Positions 45,591-54,670 of a stretch of DNA of 64,000 nucleotides are shown one piece after another. The stretch is from the NCBI GenBank assembly GCA_018195615.1, contig JAGTPG010000002.1, forward strand, positions 5,201,501 to 5,265,500, read 5' to 3'. This DNA is from Streptomyces tuirus (GTDB taxonomy: Bacteria > Actinomycetota > Actinomycetes > Streptomycetales > Streptomycetaceae). The notes under the pieces are model-generated. The model searched no databases. It worked only from the letters and a program-made list of their open reading frames with translations, and was not told the DNA's origin. The position numbers and the translations under genes are program-made. Position 1 is the stretch's first letter. Every line of letters starts with the position of its first letter.

Positions 45591-45776
45591 ATGCAGCCCA
45601 CGACGACCCCAAACTGGCGAACCAGCTCCTACACAGAGACACAGAACTGCGTCGAAGTCGCCGACAACGATCCCGAGCACGTGCTGGTTCGGGACACGAA
45701 GGGGCGCGGTCGGGGAATGCTGGCCGTCCAGCGAATCAGCTGGGCGGCATTCGTCGAGTACGCCAAGGAAGCGTAG
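45591..45776 (+). CDS. DUF397-domain small protein
   Basis: 61 residues: NWRTSSYTETQNCVEVAD, then VLVRDTKGRG and ISWAAFVEYAKEA, the complete DUF397 pattern. Such proteins act with WhiJ-type regulators, probably by binding the DUF5753 domain. It follows AGGAG and the XRE gene directly. The next genes converge on it from the opposite strand. Confidence 0.93.
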   Translation: MQPTTTPNWRTSSYTETQNCVEVADNDPEHVLVRDTKGRGRGMLAVQRISWAAFVEYAKEA

Positions 45777-45846
45777 CCCTGTCTGCCTTGCTTGCGTTGC
45801 CCGCGAGATTCCCAGCCGTTCACGGTTCGGACACGGTCGGCGGCCC

Positions 45847-46074
45847 TCAGCATGGCCAGCTCCCGCAGCACGGCGAGATTCCCGAGGCAGAAGGAGATGG
45901 CCAGGGCCGCCTCGGCGAACGGGCGCCGATCTCGAAGCGCGAAGCCTTTGACTCATGCCAACCCAGGCTTTGGGCCATCGCTCGCTTGGTGAGTCGGGCC
46001 GCTTTCCGGATCTCGGCCAGGCGTTGTCCGAGCGCCTTGCGGGCTTCCTGGACGCTCGAAGAGGGTGATGTCAT
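45847..46074 (-). pseudogene. Truncated XRE regulator of the inverted DUF6879 module
   Basis: Only the N-terminal helix-turn-helix is left: ALGQRLAEIRKAARLTKRAM then AQSLGWHESKASRFEIGARS, followed by unrelated residues and a stop. The DUF5753 domain is missing. Its position after a DUF6879 gene mirrors the intact module on the plus strand, so it is the degraded third member of a second copy. Confidence 0.75.
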
Positions 46075-46101
46075 GTCGGTGCGAGGATGTTGTTCGAACC
46101 G

Positions 46102-46614
46102 TCAGGCCAGCTCGAACTGCGGATGTGGCGTCGCGCGCTTCCACACGGCTTCGAAGGCCGACTCGCAGAGCTTCGCCACTTCAGCGTCCTCCGTGAGCTC
46201 GACCTCCATGTTCTCGCCCTCGCCGTCGAAGTGGTTGACGAGGACGAGGCTGGAGTCGAACAGCCAGAAGTCGTTGCCCGGCAGCGCGAGGTCCGTCGCG
46301 TTGCGCCGAGAGAGCCATCGCACGCTTTCGCCGGCGGCGATGTTCAGCCCATCGGTCACGTCGTACTCGAAGCGGATGTACTCGCTGACCGGTGTCGACA
46401 CGACGCGGGCACGTCGCACCTCGACGCCTCGCGAGGTCGCCTCCGTGACGATGGCGTGCCAGTCGGCCCAGCGCTCGGCGGGATCGAGGACCATACCGGC
46501 CTTCCAGTCGATGAAGGCCGGGTCCGACTTCATGTAGGCGTCGCGCATCTCCAGATGGACAGCCGTCCTCTGACAGTCGCGGAACAGCTCCTCAAACGTC
46601 GGGGTCCTCGTCAT
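46102..46614 (-). CDS. DUF6879-family protein, copy B
   Basis: 170 residues, similar to copy A: CQRTAVHLEMRDAYMKSDPA, RRARVVSTPVSEYIRFEYDV, ESVRWLSRRNATDLALPG and NDFWLFDSSLVLVNHFDGEG. The start overlaps the end of a fragment of the repeat-protein gene by 23 bp. It is intact although both neighbours of its module are broken, so it may persist as a relic or have a role of its own. Confidence 0.85.
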   Translation of the reverse strand: MTRTPTFEELFRDCQRTAVHLEMRDAYMKSDPAFIDWKAGMVLDPAERWADWHAIVTEATSRGVEVRRARVVSTPVSEYIRFEYDVTDGLNIAAGESVRWLSRRNATDLALPGNDFWLFDSSLVLVNHFDGEGENMEVELTEDAEVAKLCESAFEAVWKRATPHPQFELA

Positions 46615-46741
46615 CCTTCTTCACCTCCAGGAAGAACTGCACCATGCGCCGGGGGATCTCCACCACCGACTCGTGGCCGGGGACGTCCATCTGCCCGAGA
46701 CGCTCGGCGTCCGAGCTTGCAACAGGGCCGTGATGTTCTCC
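46592..46741 (-). pseudogene. C-terminal fragment of the repeat-protein gene (copy B)
   Basis: The closing segment ERLGQMDVPGHESVVEIPRR then MVQFFLEVKKDDEDPDV matches the end of the 43814 protein (ALAQMEIPDYETVVEVPK). Upstream similarity fades and no proper start is found. The 344 bp from 46742 to 47085 contain no gene I can support; GAAACTTGCC-like short repeats occur at about 46800-46820. Confidence 0.6.
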
Positions 46742-47085
46742 TCGGAAGCCGGTAACGATCTCTGTGCCAGAGCTTGCCCTCGACTGAGCCCTTAAACCAG
46801 GAACTTGCCGAAACTTGCCAGGACTTCGGGCAACGACCCGAGCGGTGAAACCTGATCGACGAGGCTGGGGGCGTGGATGCGGCCACGCCAACGGATCACC
46901 AGTTCGCCGCAGGCAGACAGGGAAGATCCCGCAAACACTGGTGCACTGCGAACAAGCATGCCAACGTGGACGACCTTCCGAACCTCCAGGTCAACGACCG
47001 CCAATGACCTGTCCCCGAGCCCCCGGAGGCGCCCCTGCAGCCGCACCACCCCAGCGATCCCTTCCGACCCGGACCATCGGACCCG

Positions 47086-47772
47086 GTGTACTGGGTCACC
47101 CCGCGTCACTTGGCCGGAGACGACGATTCGCTCGCCGAGCGGATCGGCGACACTTTGGCCGGCCTCGGCTGGCGCATGTGGCCCACCGCCCGCCACACCC
47201 TGCTGTACGTCAGCCCGGACGGGCTGTGCGGTGCCGAGTGGACCCTCGCGGCCTACCCGTTCGAACTGGGCGGACTACCGGTGGCCTGGCAGCTGAGTGC
47301 CCGATCGCGGGCCACGTCCGTGATGACGGAATGGAACGCGTACTTCACTCCCGGCGTCCCGTACGAGGCGCTCGCTGATCTCCTCGTGGCCATCGACGTC
47401 CGCGAGGCGTCCGATGCCGACTTCGAGGGTCCCGAGACGGTCCTCAACGCGCTCAGCTCGCGAGGCTGGGTCCGTGACGTGGACCGGCCTCGTACTACTG
47501 CCATGGACCCCGGCTTCTCCGCCAGCGTGTCCTTGGAGACGCTGCCGCCGCTCATCCAGGACGCCGACCCGCGTCCTGACTCGGTGGGCTGGCAGGCGTG
47601 GGCGGAACCCGTTCTCGGCGCGCCGTATCTGTGGTGCGCCACCTTCAGCGCGAGCGTCCCCCACGACCTGGTCGCCGCCTTCGCCTCATCGCTCGCCTCG
47701 CCGGTCCCGGTGCCCCGCCGCACCGTGCCCGAGAGCGCCGAGGGCCGGCTCACCGTCGTCCGCCGCAGCTGA
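47086..47772 (+). CDS. DUF317-domain protein
   Basis: 228 residues with a GTG start; the frame is open for a few codons further upstream (PSDPFRPGPSDP) without a start codon, so an indel may hide the true N terminus. DUF317 motifs appear twice: VYWVTPRHLAGDD...WTLAAYPFELGGLPVAWQLS, and FSASVSLETLPP with GAPYLWCATFSASVPHDLV. These proteins are widespread in Streptomyces, often near mobile or DNA-translocation genes. The function is unknown. Confidence 0.8.
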   Translation: MYWVTPRHLAGDDDSLAERIGDTLAGLGWRMWPTARHTLLYVSPDGLCGAEWTLAAYPFELGGLPVAWQLSARSRATSVMTEWNAYFTPGVPYEALADLLVAIDVREASDADFEGPETVLNALSSRGWVRDVDRPRTTAMDPGFSASVSLETLPPLIQDADPRPDSVGWQAWAEPVLGAPYLWCATFSASVPHDLVAAFASSLASPVPVPRRTVPESAEGRLTVVRRS

Positions 47773-47872
47773 CGACCCATGCCCCACAGGGGTCGCTGCT
47801 GTGCGGCTCGTCGCCAGCCTCCCCGAGAGGCGGCACATTCCCCTGCCGCCGGATGACAGAGAGGAAAAGATC

Positions 47873-48316
47873 TTGTTCTTTCGACGTGCTCGTGAGGACC
47901 GAGCATTCCGTGAGGCCCAGCGCGCGAGCAACGAGTTCCTGCAACTGCAGGCCACACGGCCGTGGCCCGACTTCCCCGAGCCGACAGCACCGGCTCCGGC
48001 TGCGGAGGAAGCGGTCGCGCCCGACTTCCTGCCCTCAGATTTGAGGGTGCCGTCCCGGCAGGAGGTGGCCGGGTTGATGATGCGCTGGCAGCAGCCGCTC
48101 GTAATCGAGGGCGCAGTCCGCACGTGCTCGGGATGCGGCGCGTACCGGGACTGGATCGTCTTCTGTCTGCGTGATGAGTCGATCTGGCTGCGTTGCAGGG
48201 CCGGCCACGAGACGAGGGAGCCCAGCCTGGATGCGGCCTGGTACAACCGCAACTCCGGCCCGGTCGACCGCTGGCACCCCACCCTTGAGGACGGCCTGCG
48301 CCACCTCGGCCATTGA
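47873..48316 (+). CDS. Hypothetical protein with a small zinc-ribbon-like region
   Basis: About 147 residues from a TTG start 8 bp after GAGAGG; a GTG at about 47801 is an alternative. The N-terminal part is charged and helical (LFFRRAREDRAFREAQRASN). The C-terminal part has CSGCGAYRDWIVFCLRDE and LRCRAGHETREP, with four cysteines and a histidine that could bind zinc. It probably forms a unit with the DUF317 gene. I do not recognise the family. Confidence 0.65.
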   Translation: MFFRRAREDRAFREAQRASNEFLQLQATRPWPDFPEPTAPAPAAEEAVAPDFLPSDLRVPSRQEVAGLMMRWQQPLVIEGAVRTCSGCGAYRDWIVFCLRDESIWLRCRAGHETREPSLDAAWYNRNSGPVDRWHPTLEDGLRHLGH

Positions 48317-48410
48317 CCCCCGAAACCTCACTCCCTACCCCCTACATACCGCCGGCGCCGGAGGCCCGGCCAGTCAGACCGTCCGCTCCGCAGCCACTTT
48401 GGGGTTTCGC

Positions 48411-49109
48411 ATGCGCCTTCACACCACGACTGCCCTCAGCCTGAGCGCCCTCACCGCCCTGGCGCTGGTGGGCTGCTCCACCGGCAGCACGTTCGCCGAC
48501 GATCCTGTTCCCTCCGCCTCCACGTCCACGCAGCGGGAGGGCGTCCACGCCCCGGCGCCCGCGTTGCTGTCCTCAGCCGCGCTGAGCAAGCGCCTCCTCG
48601 ACGCGAGTGATCTCGGCGAGGGCTACACCCGTAAGCCGCAGCAGTCCAAGCCGCAGGACGACGTCGTAGTGTCCGGCTGTCCGGCCCTGGAGAAGCTCGG
48701 CGGTGATGCTGCGGTCGGCGGCAGTCTTGCCTTCCCCCGCAGGGCGAAGGTGTCCTTCACCTATGCGGGCGGCAGCAGCTCGGAGGTGGCCGAGGAGCTG
48801 TACAGCGACACCGAGGCGAAGCTCTCCAGGGGCGTGGGCCGGATCTTCGACGCGATGACCTCCTGCCCCACGTACCAGGTCCTCGTCGGCAGCACCCCCG
48901 TCACGGTGACGACTCGGACGATGGCCGCGGCCCCACTGGGCGACGAGCGGTGGAGCCAGCAACTCACCTTCACCATCGGCGGGCGCAGCAGTGTCGTCAA
49001 ACAGACGGCTGTCCGCACAGGGACGGTGGTTGTGGTGGTCTCCGGTAGCCCCGGCCTTACCGACGCCCACTTGGCGAAGGCCGTCGACAAGGCTCTCCGC
49101 GCGGGCTGA
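48411..49109 (+). CDS. Putative lipoprotein
   Basis: A 232-residue exported protein. The signal sequence MRLHTTTALSLSALTALALV ends in a lipobox (LVGC) with the lipidated cysteine at about residue 22, followed by a Ser/Thr-rich linker. The mature part has SAALSKRLLDASDLGEGYTR and CPALEKLGGDAAVGGSL, a pattern seen in Streptomyces sensor-domain-like lipoproteins. A converging gene starts 18 bp after its stop. The function is unknown. Confidence 0.8.
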   Translation: MRLHTTTALSLSALTALALVGCSTGSTFADDPVPSASTSTQREGVHAPAPALLSSAALSKRLLDASDLGEGYTRKPQQSKPQDDVVVSGCPALEKLGGDAAVGGSLAFPRRAKVSFTYAGGSSSEVAEELYSDTEAKLSRGVGRIFDAMTSCPTYQVLVGSTPVTVTTRTMAAAPLGDERWSQQLTFTIGGRSSVVKQTAVRTGTVVVVVSGSPGLTDAHLAKAVDKALRAG

Positions 49110-49127
49110 CCCCACCGGTCCCAGGGG

Positions 49128-49730
49128 CTATCGCACGCCTTCGGCGCACGCGGCGACTGTCTTTCGGAGGCCGGTGAAGTCGGTCTTCAGCGGGTCGAGG
49201 CGCTCCAGGCTGGAAAGCCTGATGGTCTTCTGGCTCGGGCACCGCTCGTCCAGGAGACGGGTGGGCAGGACGTAGAAGGTCCACTGGTCCAGATCCAGGG
49301 GATCGAGGGTCTGCTTGTTCTGGTGGTGCAGCAGGCAAAAGACGTACACGTCTGAGCGGCGCAGTACGTCGGCCGAGGTGGTGCCGGTCTGGGCGTCCCA
49401 GCCTGAGGCCGGCGCAATGGAGAACGAGATCTCCGACAGCTGGGGCTGCGCCCATGACTGCAGGTAGGCCGCCGACTTCACCTCGACGCGCCACTTTTCG
49501 GGCGTACGGATGTCAACCGTGTCCCATTCGGTGCGGGTACCGGCGGTGGCTTCCAGCGCCGTGGCCACGAGGTACTCGGCCAGAACGCCCCGCATGGTGT
49601 TGTTGGCCAGGTCGGAGCAGGCCCAGCTCCAGAACTCGCCGAGTCTGCCTACTGCTTCGCCGTTGGCCCGTATCGGCTCGTTGCCCTTGCGGCGCGTGAT
49701 GGCCAGCGGGCCAAGATCGGCGTTGCTCAT
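49128..49730 (-). CDS. PD-(D/E)XK-like nuclease-fold protein
   Basis: 200 residues. The layout fits a restriction-type nuclease: MRGVLAEYLVATALEATAG (conserved Glu), then WDTVDIRTPEKWRVEVKSAA with the D...E-x-K triad, then YLQSWAQPQ. The rest (SDVYVFCLLHHQNKQTLDPL, DQWTFYVLPTRLLDER) resembles single-gene proteins of unknown role near phage and mobile genes. It could be an orphan restriction-like or repair protein. No methyltransferase is adjacent. Confidence 0.65.
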   Translation of the reverse strand: MSNADLGPLAITRRKGNEPIRANGEAVGRLGEFWSWACSDLANNTMRGVLAEYLVATALEATAGTRTEWDTVDIRTPEKWRVEVKSAAYLQSWAQPQLSEISFSIAPASGWDAQTGTTSADVLRRSDVYVFCLLHHQNKQTLDPLDLDQWTFYVLPTRLLDERCPSQKTIRLSSLERLDPLKTDFTGLRKTVAACAEGVR

Positions 49731-49854
49731 GCTCTCCTCCTGAAGACGGCCTGCAGGGTGTGGTGCTCAGCCTGACATCAGCTACTGACAACGGAGTTGG
49801 GCTCTTGCCGGAGCGTGTGCCGCAGTCGCCGGAAGCCGTTGCGCGAAGACAACC

Positions 49855-49887
49855 GACGGGCCCGACCATGACCTGGTCGGGCCCGTC
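49855..49887. terminator. Strong terminator hairpin
   Basis: GACGGGCCCGACCA and TGGTCGGGCCCGTC, perfect 14-bp arms (49855-49868, 49874-49887) around a 5-nt loop. It lies beyond the end of the relaxase gene and would insulate the mobilizable element from its neighbour. The 250-bp gap holds nothing else that I recognise. Confidence 0.75.
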
Positions 49888-49981
49888 AGTCGTTCGCCGG
49901 CCTGGAACCGGTTCCTTCGATGGCGTGTCAGGGGTCTCCGGCATAAGCGCCGAAGCCCCCCTCTTTTGTTTGACCGGGTGG

Positions 49982-51699
49982 TCACCGTGATGGGTGCGGA
50001 CGGGACGGTGGCGGTGTGACCGCAGGAGGGGTCTGCTCAGCGACCTTCGGGATGGACCTGGCGCGGGCAGTAGTGCTTCCAGCTTGTGCGGCACGGGCGC
50101 GGGCGCGCGGGCTGGGTGCGTGGCGTTCGCCGAGGCGCTGGATGCGCCAGGTGAGGACTTCGGCTGGTGAGCGGGCATCGTCCAGGGGGCGTTGCCCGGC
50201 TGCTTGTTGGAGCAGGGTGGCGGGGTCGTGGCCCGCGCGTTCGGCGTCCGCGAGCACGGCTGCCAGTGCGTCCCAGGCGGCTTCGTCGAGGACCTGTTCG
50301 GCGTAGGCGGGCACGGCCTTGCGCAGGTGTTCGGCGTATCGGCGCGTGACGTCGGCGGGCGGCTTTCGTTCGGCGAGCCGCGACAGTGGGACCGGGGCGG
50401 CCTGCCCGTACGCGGCTTGGAGGTGGTGCAGGGTCTGCTGGGCTGCGGCCACCTGTTGGTCGTGCTGTTCCAGGGCGCTCCTGCGGCGTACGGCGATAAC
50501 AGCGAGGATGGCGGCGTCCACGAGCATGGCTACGAGGCTGTCGTCGGCGGGGTGGGAGCCTATGGTTCTCAGGGCGCCGCGCATTGCGCGGGCATGCTGA
50601 TGCTCCACGCGGGCGCGGGTGTTGACCGCGTACTCGAACGCGAAGGCCGCCTGGCGCAACTCGGCGCGGAGGTGGGCGGGGGCGAGGGCGGGCAGGGCGT
50701 AGAGGATCTCCCGAACGCCACCAGGTGTGCCGAGGCTGTCGCCGGGTTGTCCTGGGCGAGGTGGTGGGGGATGCGCTCGATGGTGGCGGTGGCCTGGTGC
50801 CATGGGTTCGGCCGAGGCCGGCCTGCTGGCTGTGGGGCGGCGGGTTCGGTGGCGGCGAGGCGTTCTTGGATCTTGGGCAGGGACAGGTCGGTGGCGAGAC
50901 TGGAGCCGGAGTACCAGATGGGCTCGAAGTCGGTGTTGGTGTCGTCGGGCAGGGCGACCTTGTAGCCCTTGAGGTCGCCGGAGGGCAGGGTGCGGGTTTC
51001 GACCTGCAGGCCCGCATCGGCGAGCAGGTTGAGGAACTCCTCCACGCTGTGAGCGTGGGAGAGCGCGGTGCGCACCATGCGGCGCAGCTGCTCGCGCGCG
51101 GCCCGGTCGCGTCCGTTGCGGGCGGCCTTCTCCGTCTCCGCCCGGGTGGGGCGCTTGGCGGCGGGCCAGGTGTCACGGTCGCGGTTGACCTGGTGGAGGC
51201 CGAAGTCGATCTCGATCTGGGTGAGTTCTGCCATGGCGCGGTGGTAGTCGTTCCAGTTGCGCGGCGGGCGCAGGTCGCCGCGCATCTTGGTGGCGACGAT
51301 GTGGATGTGGTCATCCGCGTGGCGCACGGCGATCCAGCGGCAGCCGTCCGGATCACCGTCCGGTGCGATGCCGGTGGCGTGCAGGACGCGGCGGGCGATG
51401 GTGGCCCACTCGGTGTCGGTCAGGGTGCGGTCCTCGGGTGCGGCGCGCAGCGAGCAGTGCCACACATGGCCTTCCGGAGCTTGGTCGCCGGCCTGCTTGA
51501 CCCGGAGGTCGAGGGCCTTGACGAGCTGGTCCATCCGCTCCTTGTGGCCGGGGCTGTCTTCGGGGCCGGGGTCGGGAGCAAAGTCGTCCCAGGAGGCGAC
51601 GATGTGCTGGTCGGTGTGAACGGTCGCCGTGCCCGGCCCGAAGAGGTAGGTCAGCACGCCCCGGGTCTTGCTGCCCGGTTTGACGATGTTTGCGATCAC
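49982..51699 (-). CDS. Relaxase/mobilization nuclease (single-base frameshift)
   Basis: A DNA-nicking relaxase of the MobA/VirD2-like class, about 572 residues after correction. The N-terminal part has MIANIVKPGSKTRGVLTYLF (likely catalytic Tyr) and the metal-binding histidine motif RHADDHIHIVATKMRGDLR. It would cut at oriT and pilot the strand. One G is missing near 50707-50713; the C-terminal frame then continues EILYALPALAPAHLRAELRQ to the stop at 49982. Its ATG overlaps the mobC stop. Confidence 0.87.
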
Positions 51700-52436
51700 G
51701 CCCGGTCCGCCTTCTGCTCGGCGGCCCGGAAAGCGGCCTCGTCAACGGCCTTCACCGCGTCCCGGGTTGTGGCCAGGAGGCGTTCGGTCCGCTCCAGAAT
51801 GGCGGCGTCCACAGGGTGTGGATCGCCGTCGGAGTTGAGGCGGCGGGCGATCTGGTTGACGTTGGTGCCGATCCGGGCGATCTGGGTGCGCAGGGCGGCG
51901 AACTCATCGATCACGTCGTCGTAGACCGTGCGCTGGTCAGGCAGGTGTGCCTCGCCGTTGACGAAGGCCATGACGACCGCGCCGACCAGGTGCGCGCCGG
52001 TGATGTCCAACGCCTTGGCCTTCGCGAGGATCCTCGCTTTCTCGTCGACGCTGTAGCGGGCATCGACACGCTCCTTGCGCTGGCCGTCGCCGCTGGCTTC
52101 GCGGCGACGGGCGACACGGTAGAGCGCGGCTTCATCGGCAGCGCGCACGACAGCGGGCTGCTGCTCGGCGACGACGTCTTCGCCCACCCCCTCCTGCTCT
52201 GGCACGCCCTCGTGCCGGAGTTCCCCCTCCGCCGCCCCCGGGGCGGAGGGGTTCGCGATGGACCGGCCTGTGGACGGTCCATCGCCATTGCTTGCTCCCG
52301 CTGTGGGGCGGGTGATGTCGGCGTGATTCTGGCGCTTGATGGATTGTTCGTGCTGCTGGTCGTGCAAGGAGCGTGCCTCCTTAAGGCTGTGTTGGCGGGG
52401 GCTGTCGTAAACGGCAGAAGCAGCGCTGCTCGTCAT
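51696..52436 (-). CDS. MobC-family relaxosome protein
   Basis: 246 residues. The first about 110 are variable and rich in charged residues; the MobC domain at the end reads LRTQIARIGTNVNQIARRLN, diagnostic of relaxosome accessory proteins that open oriT for the relaxase. The ribbon-helix-helix-like part (RYSVDEKARILAKAKAL) precedes it. The start may be further in. It is coupled by an ATGA overlap with the relaxase; oriT is expected nearby, perhaps in the 165-bp gap upstream. Confidence 0.85.
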   Translation of the reverse strand: MTSSAASAVYDSPRQHSLKEARSLHDQQHEQSIKRQNHADITRPTAGASNGDGPSTGRSIANPSAPGAAEGELRHEGVPEQEGVGEDVVAEQQPAVVRAADEAALYRVARRREASGDGQRKERVDARYSVDEKARILAKAKALDITGAHLVGAVVMAFVNGEAHLPDQRTVYDDVIDEFAALRTQIARIGTNVNQIARRLNSDGDPHPVDAAILERTERLLATTRDAVKAVDEAAFRAAEQKADRA

Positions 52437-52601
52437 CCGGAGAGGGCGGTGAGGCGGCGCCTCGGCGCGGATGACTGGGCTGTTGGTGTAACCGAGTTGA
52501 AGCGCCGCAGGGGTGGTGGGGAGCGGCGGCGAAGTTCACTGGCGGTGTGCCAGGCGTTGGCGGGTGGAGTTCCGCCAATGCCTGGCGTTCCGCCATGGCG
52601 T

Positions 52602-53885
52602 TCATCGGGCAGTGGCGGTGTTGTTGGCGGATTCGAGTTCCGCCGTGGCGGCCGTGGCGACTTCCTTGGCGCGGTCCTTCTGGATCGTGTAGCCCTGGGC
52701 CCTGACCTTGTCCTCCAGCGTGGTGCGGGGGACTGTGCCGAGCTCGGCGCCGATGGCGCGTGCCGTTGCCCACAGCACCTCGTCGGGAACGGTGGTCTTG
52801 CGTCCGCCCGGCTTGGGTTTCACCGTGCCTGGTGGCGCCGCGGTGATGGCGATCTTCCCCTCGGGCTTGAGGACGTCGGCCCTGGCGGAAAGTGCGGCGC
52901 TGGTGCCGTCCGGTCCTTCGTGGCGAACCTGGCGGCTCGGCTTCTCTGCCTGTCTCGCTCCCGGGCTGATTCGCGGACGGGCGGGCGTGGCGTCGCCCGA
53001 GGTGCCAGCGGTAGGGGCGGGCCAGCGCGCGGGCAGGGTGATGGCGGTCAGGGCGAGGGCTTGTTGGCGGGTGGCGAGCTTGCGCAGCAGCAGCTCGTCC
53101 TGGCGTTCGTCGCGGTCGACGTCGGCCTGCTCCAGAGCCTGGTGCAGGCGGCGGGTGAGGCGCCGGCCTCGCCACGTGGTGCGCTTCTCGGGTTTCATGG
53201 CTTCTGCCCGGAGGATGAGGGTGACGGCCTGGTCGAGGGCGCGCTCGCGGATGATCCGGGCGGCGTCCGCGTCCCGGTCTGCGATCCCCAGGCGGGCCAG
53301 GAGCCGTTCGCGTACCTGTCGGGCGAGGACGGCGGTCAGGCTGCGGGAGTCGGCGTGCGGAGTGCGGTTGCGCAGTTCGATGCCCATGGCCAGGTGCCAC
53401 AGCATGGCCGCCAGGACCGGGCCGACGAAGGCCCGCACGGTTCCGCCCACTGGTCCTGACTCGGCGTAGGCGGGCACGATCTGCACGCCGGTGATCACCC
53501 AGGTGAGGGTGCCGGGCACACCGGGCGCCTGCTTCGGACCGTTGAGGTTCGTCCGGGCCAGCAGGGCGGTGGCGAACAGGGCGAGCTCGGCGGCGGCGAA
53601 CATCGCGACGCGCTCGATGGCGCTGCCCATGTCGAGGTAGTCGGCGGCGAACCGCCAGCTGGTGTCCGCGCTGTAGGCGGTGCAGCCGATCGCGGCGATG
53701 GCGGCGATCGGGATGGCGGCGGTGTCACGGAGCCGTTCGGCTCCCGGCTTTCGTCGGCGTCGGGCGGCGTACAGGGCGGCGACGAGGAGCAGGACCGCGA
53801 TGATGGCAGGCGCCACGACCCAGAGCGGCAGGACGGGTGTGCCGATGTCGACGGCGCTGATGAGCGTGGTGGTGCTGGGTGTCAT
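52602..53885 (-). CDS. DUF2637-family membrane protein
   Basis: 427 residues. At least four membrane segments lie in the first about 170 residues (PLWVVAPAIIAVLLLVAALY, AAIPIAAIAAIGCTAYSADT and others), followed by a helical cytoplasmic region with KPEKRTTWRGRRLTRRLHQA and a C-terminal helix-turn-helix-like stretch. DUF2637 proteins are typical of actinobacterial plasmids and integrative elements, where they probably help intermycelial spread or transfer; this is not proven. The start at 53885 follows GGAG. Confidence 0.82.
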   Translation of the reverse strand: MTPSTTTLISAVDIGTPVLPLWVVAPAIIAVLLLVAALYAARRRRKPGAERLRDTAAIPIAAIAAIGCTAYSADTSWRFAADYLDMGSAIERVAMFAAAELALFATALLARTNLNGPKQAPGVPGTLTWVITGVQIVPAYAESGPVGGTVRAFVGPVLAAMLWHLAMGIELRNRTPHADSRSLTAVLARQVRERLLARLGIADRDADAARIIRERALDQAVTLILRAEAMKPEKRTTWRGRRLTRRLHQALEQADVDRDERQDELLLRKLATRQQALALTAITLPARWPAPTAGTSGDATPARPRISPGARQAEKPSRQVRHEGPDGTSAALSARADVLKPEGKIAITAAPPGTVKPKPGGRKTTVPDEVLWATARAIGAELGTVPRTTLEDKVRAQGYTIQKDRAKEVATAATAELESANNTATAR

Positions 53886-53974
53886 GCAGAGGCTCTCCAA
53901 GGGCCCGCACGTTTGAGGGCAGGCGGAAGCGCGGGCAGGCGATGCGAGACGGTGGGGAAGGGAACGCGGGCCGG

Positions 53975-54670
53975 TCAGGCGGCGGGCGCGGTACGGCGCC
54001 GGTCCGGCCCGGTGAGGATGACGCGTTCGGTCATCTCGGCGAGGCGGGAGGCGACGCGGTCGCCGAGTGCGGTGCGGAGCTCGGCGGTGGGGAGGCTGGT
54101 GGTGATGAGGGTGGGGAGCATGTGCTCGTACCGGTGGTTGATCAGCCGGTAGGTGAGCTCCTCGGTCCACTCGCTGGTCTTGGCCGCGCCGAGGTCGTCC
54201 AGGAGCAGCAGCGGGCAGCGGGCCAGCGTCTGCAGTTCCCGTTCGGCGTCGTGGCCTGCTCGGGGACGGAGCCGCGCGTGCAGGTCGGCGGAGGTCGTTG
54301 CCTCCCAGCGCAGGCGGACACCTCGGGTGAGGAGGGCACGGACGGCGCCGTACGCCTGGTGGGTCTTGCCGGTGCCGGTCGGGCCGACGATCAGCAGCGA
54401 CGGGCCCTCAGCGATGCCGGGACCGCCGGGCCCGGGACGTCCTGCTCCGGCGATCTGGTCGGCCCAGGCGGTGATCTGGGGGTGGTCGGCCAGGGCGCGG
54501 CGGTAGCGGGCGGGTATGCGGGCGTCCGCAAGCTCCAGTGCCGTGACCGGCTCCGCCGGCGGTTCCTCGGCTGTGACACCGGGGTCGATACCGCGGCTGG
54601 CCAAGATGGTGTTGAGCCTGTTGGCGAGCGGGCCGACGTGGTGGGGCTCGCGGGTGAGGGTGGCGGTCAG
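53975..54670 (-). CDS. DnaC/IstB-like AAA+ ATPase with probable CTG start
   Basis: 231 residues. Walker A is VGPTGTGKTH and Walker B LLLLDDLGA, with sensor residues in LPTLITTSLPTAEL. Such ATPases load helicase or assist replication of plasmids and integrative elements. The frame has no ATG or GTG where expected. A CTG at 54670, five bases after GGAGGTG and overlapping the upstream stop as CTGA, starts the frame (LTATLTREPHHVGPLANRLN). A TTG at 54604 is an alternative. The upstream winged-helix gene likely works with it. Confidence 0.85.
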   Translation of the reverse strand: MTATLTREPHHVGPLANRLNTILASRGIDPGVTAEEPPAEPVTALELADARIPARYRRALADHPQITAWADQIAGAGRPGPGGPGIAEGPSLLIVGPTGTGKTHQAYGAVRALLTRGVRLRWEATTSADLHARLRPRAGHDAERELQTLARCPLLLLDDLGAAKTSEWTEELTYRLINHRYEHMLPTLITTSLPTAELRTALGDRVASRLAEMTERVILTGPDRRRTAPAA

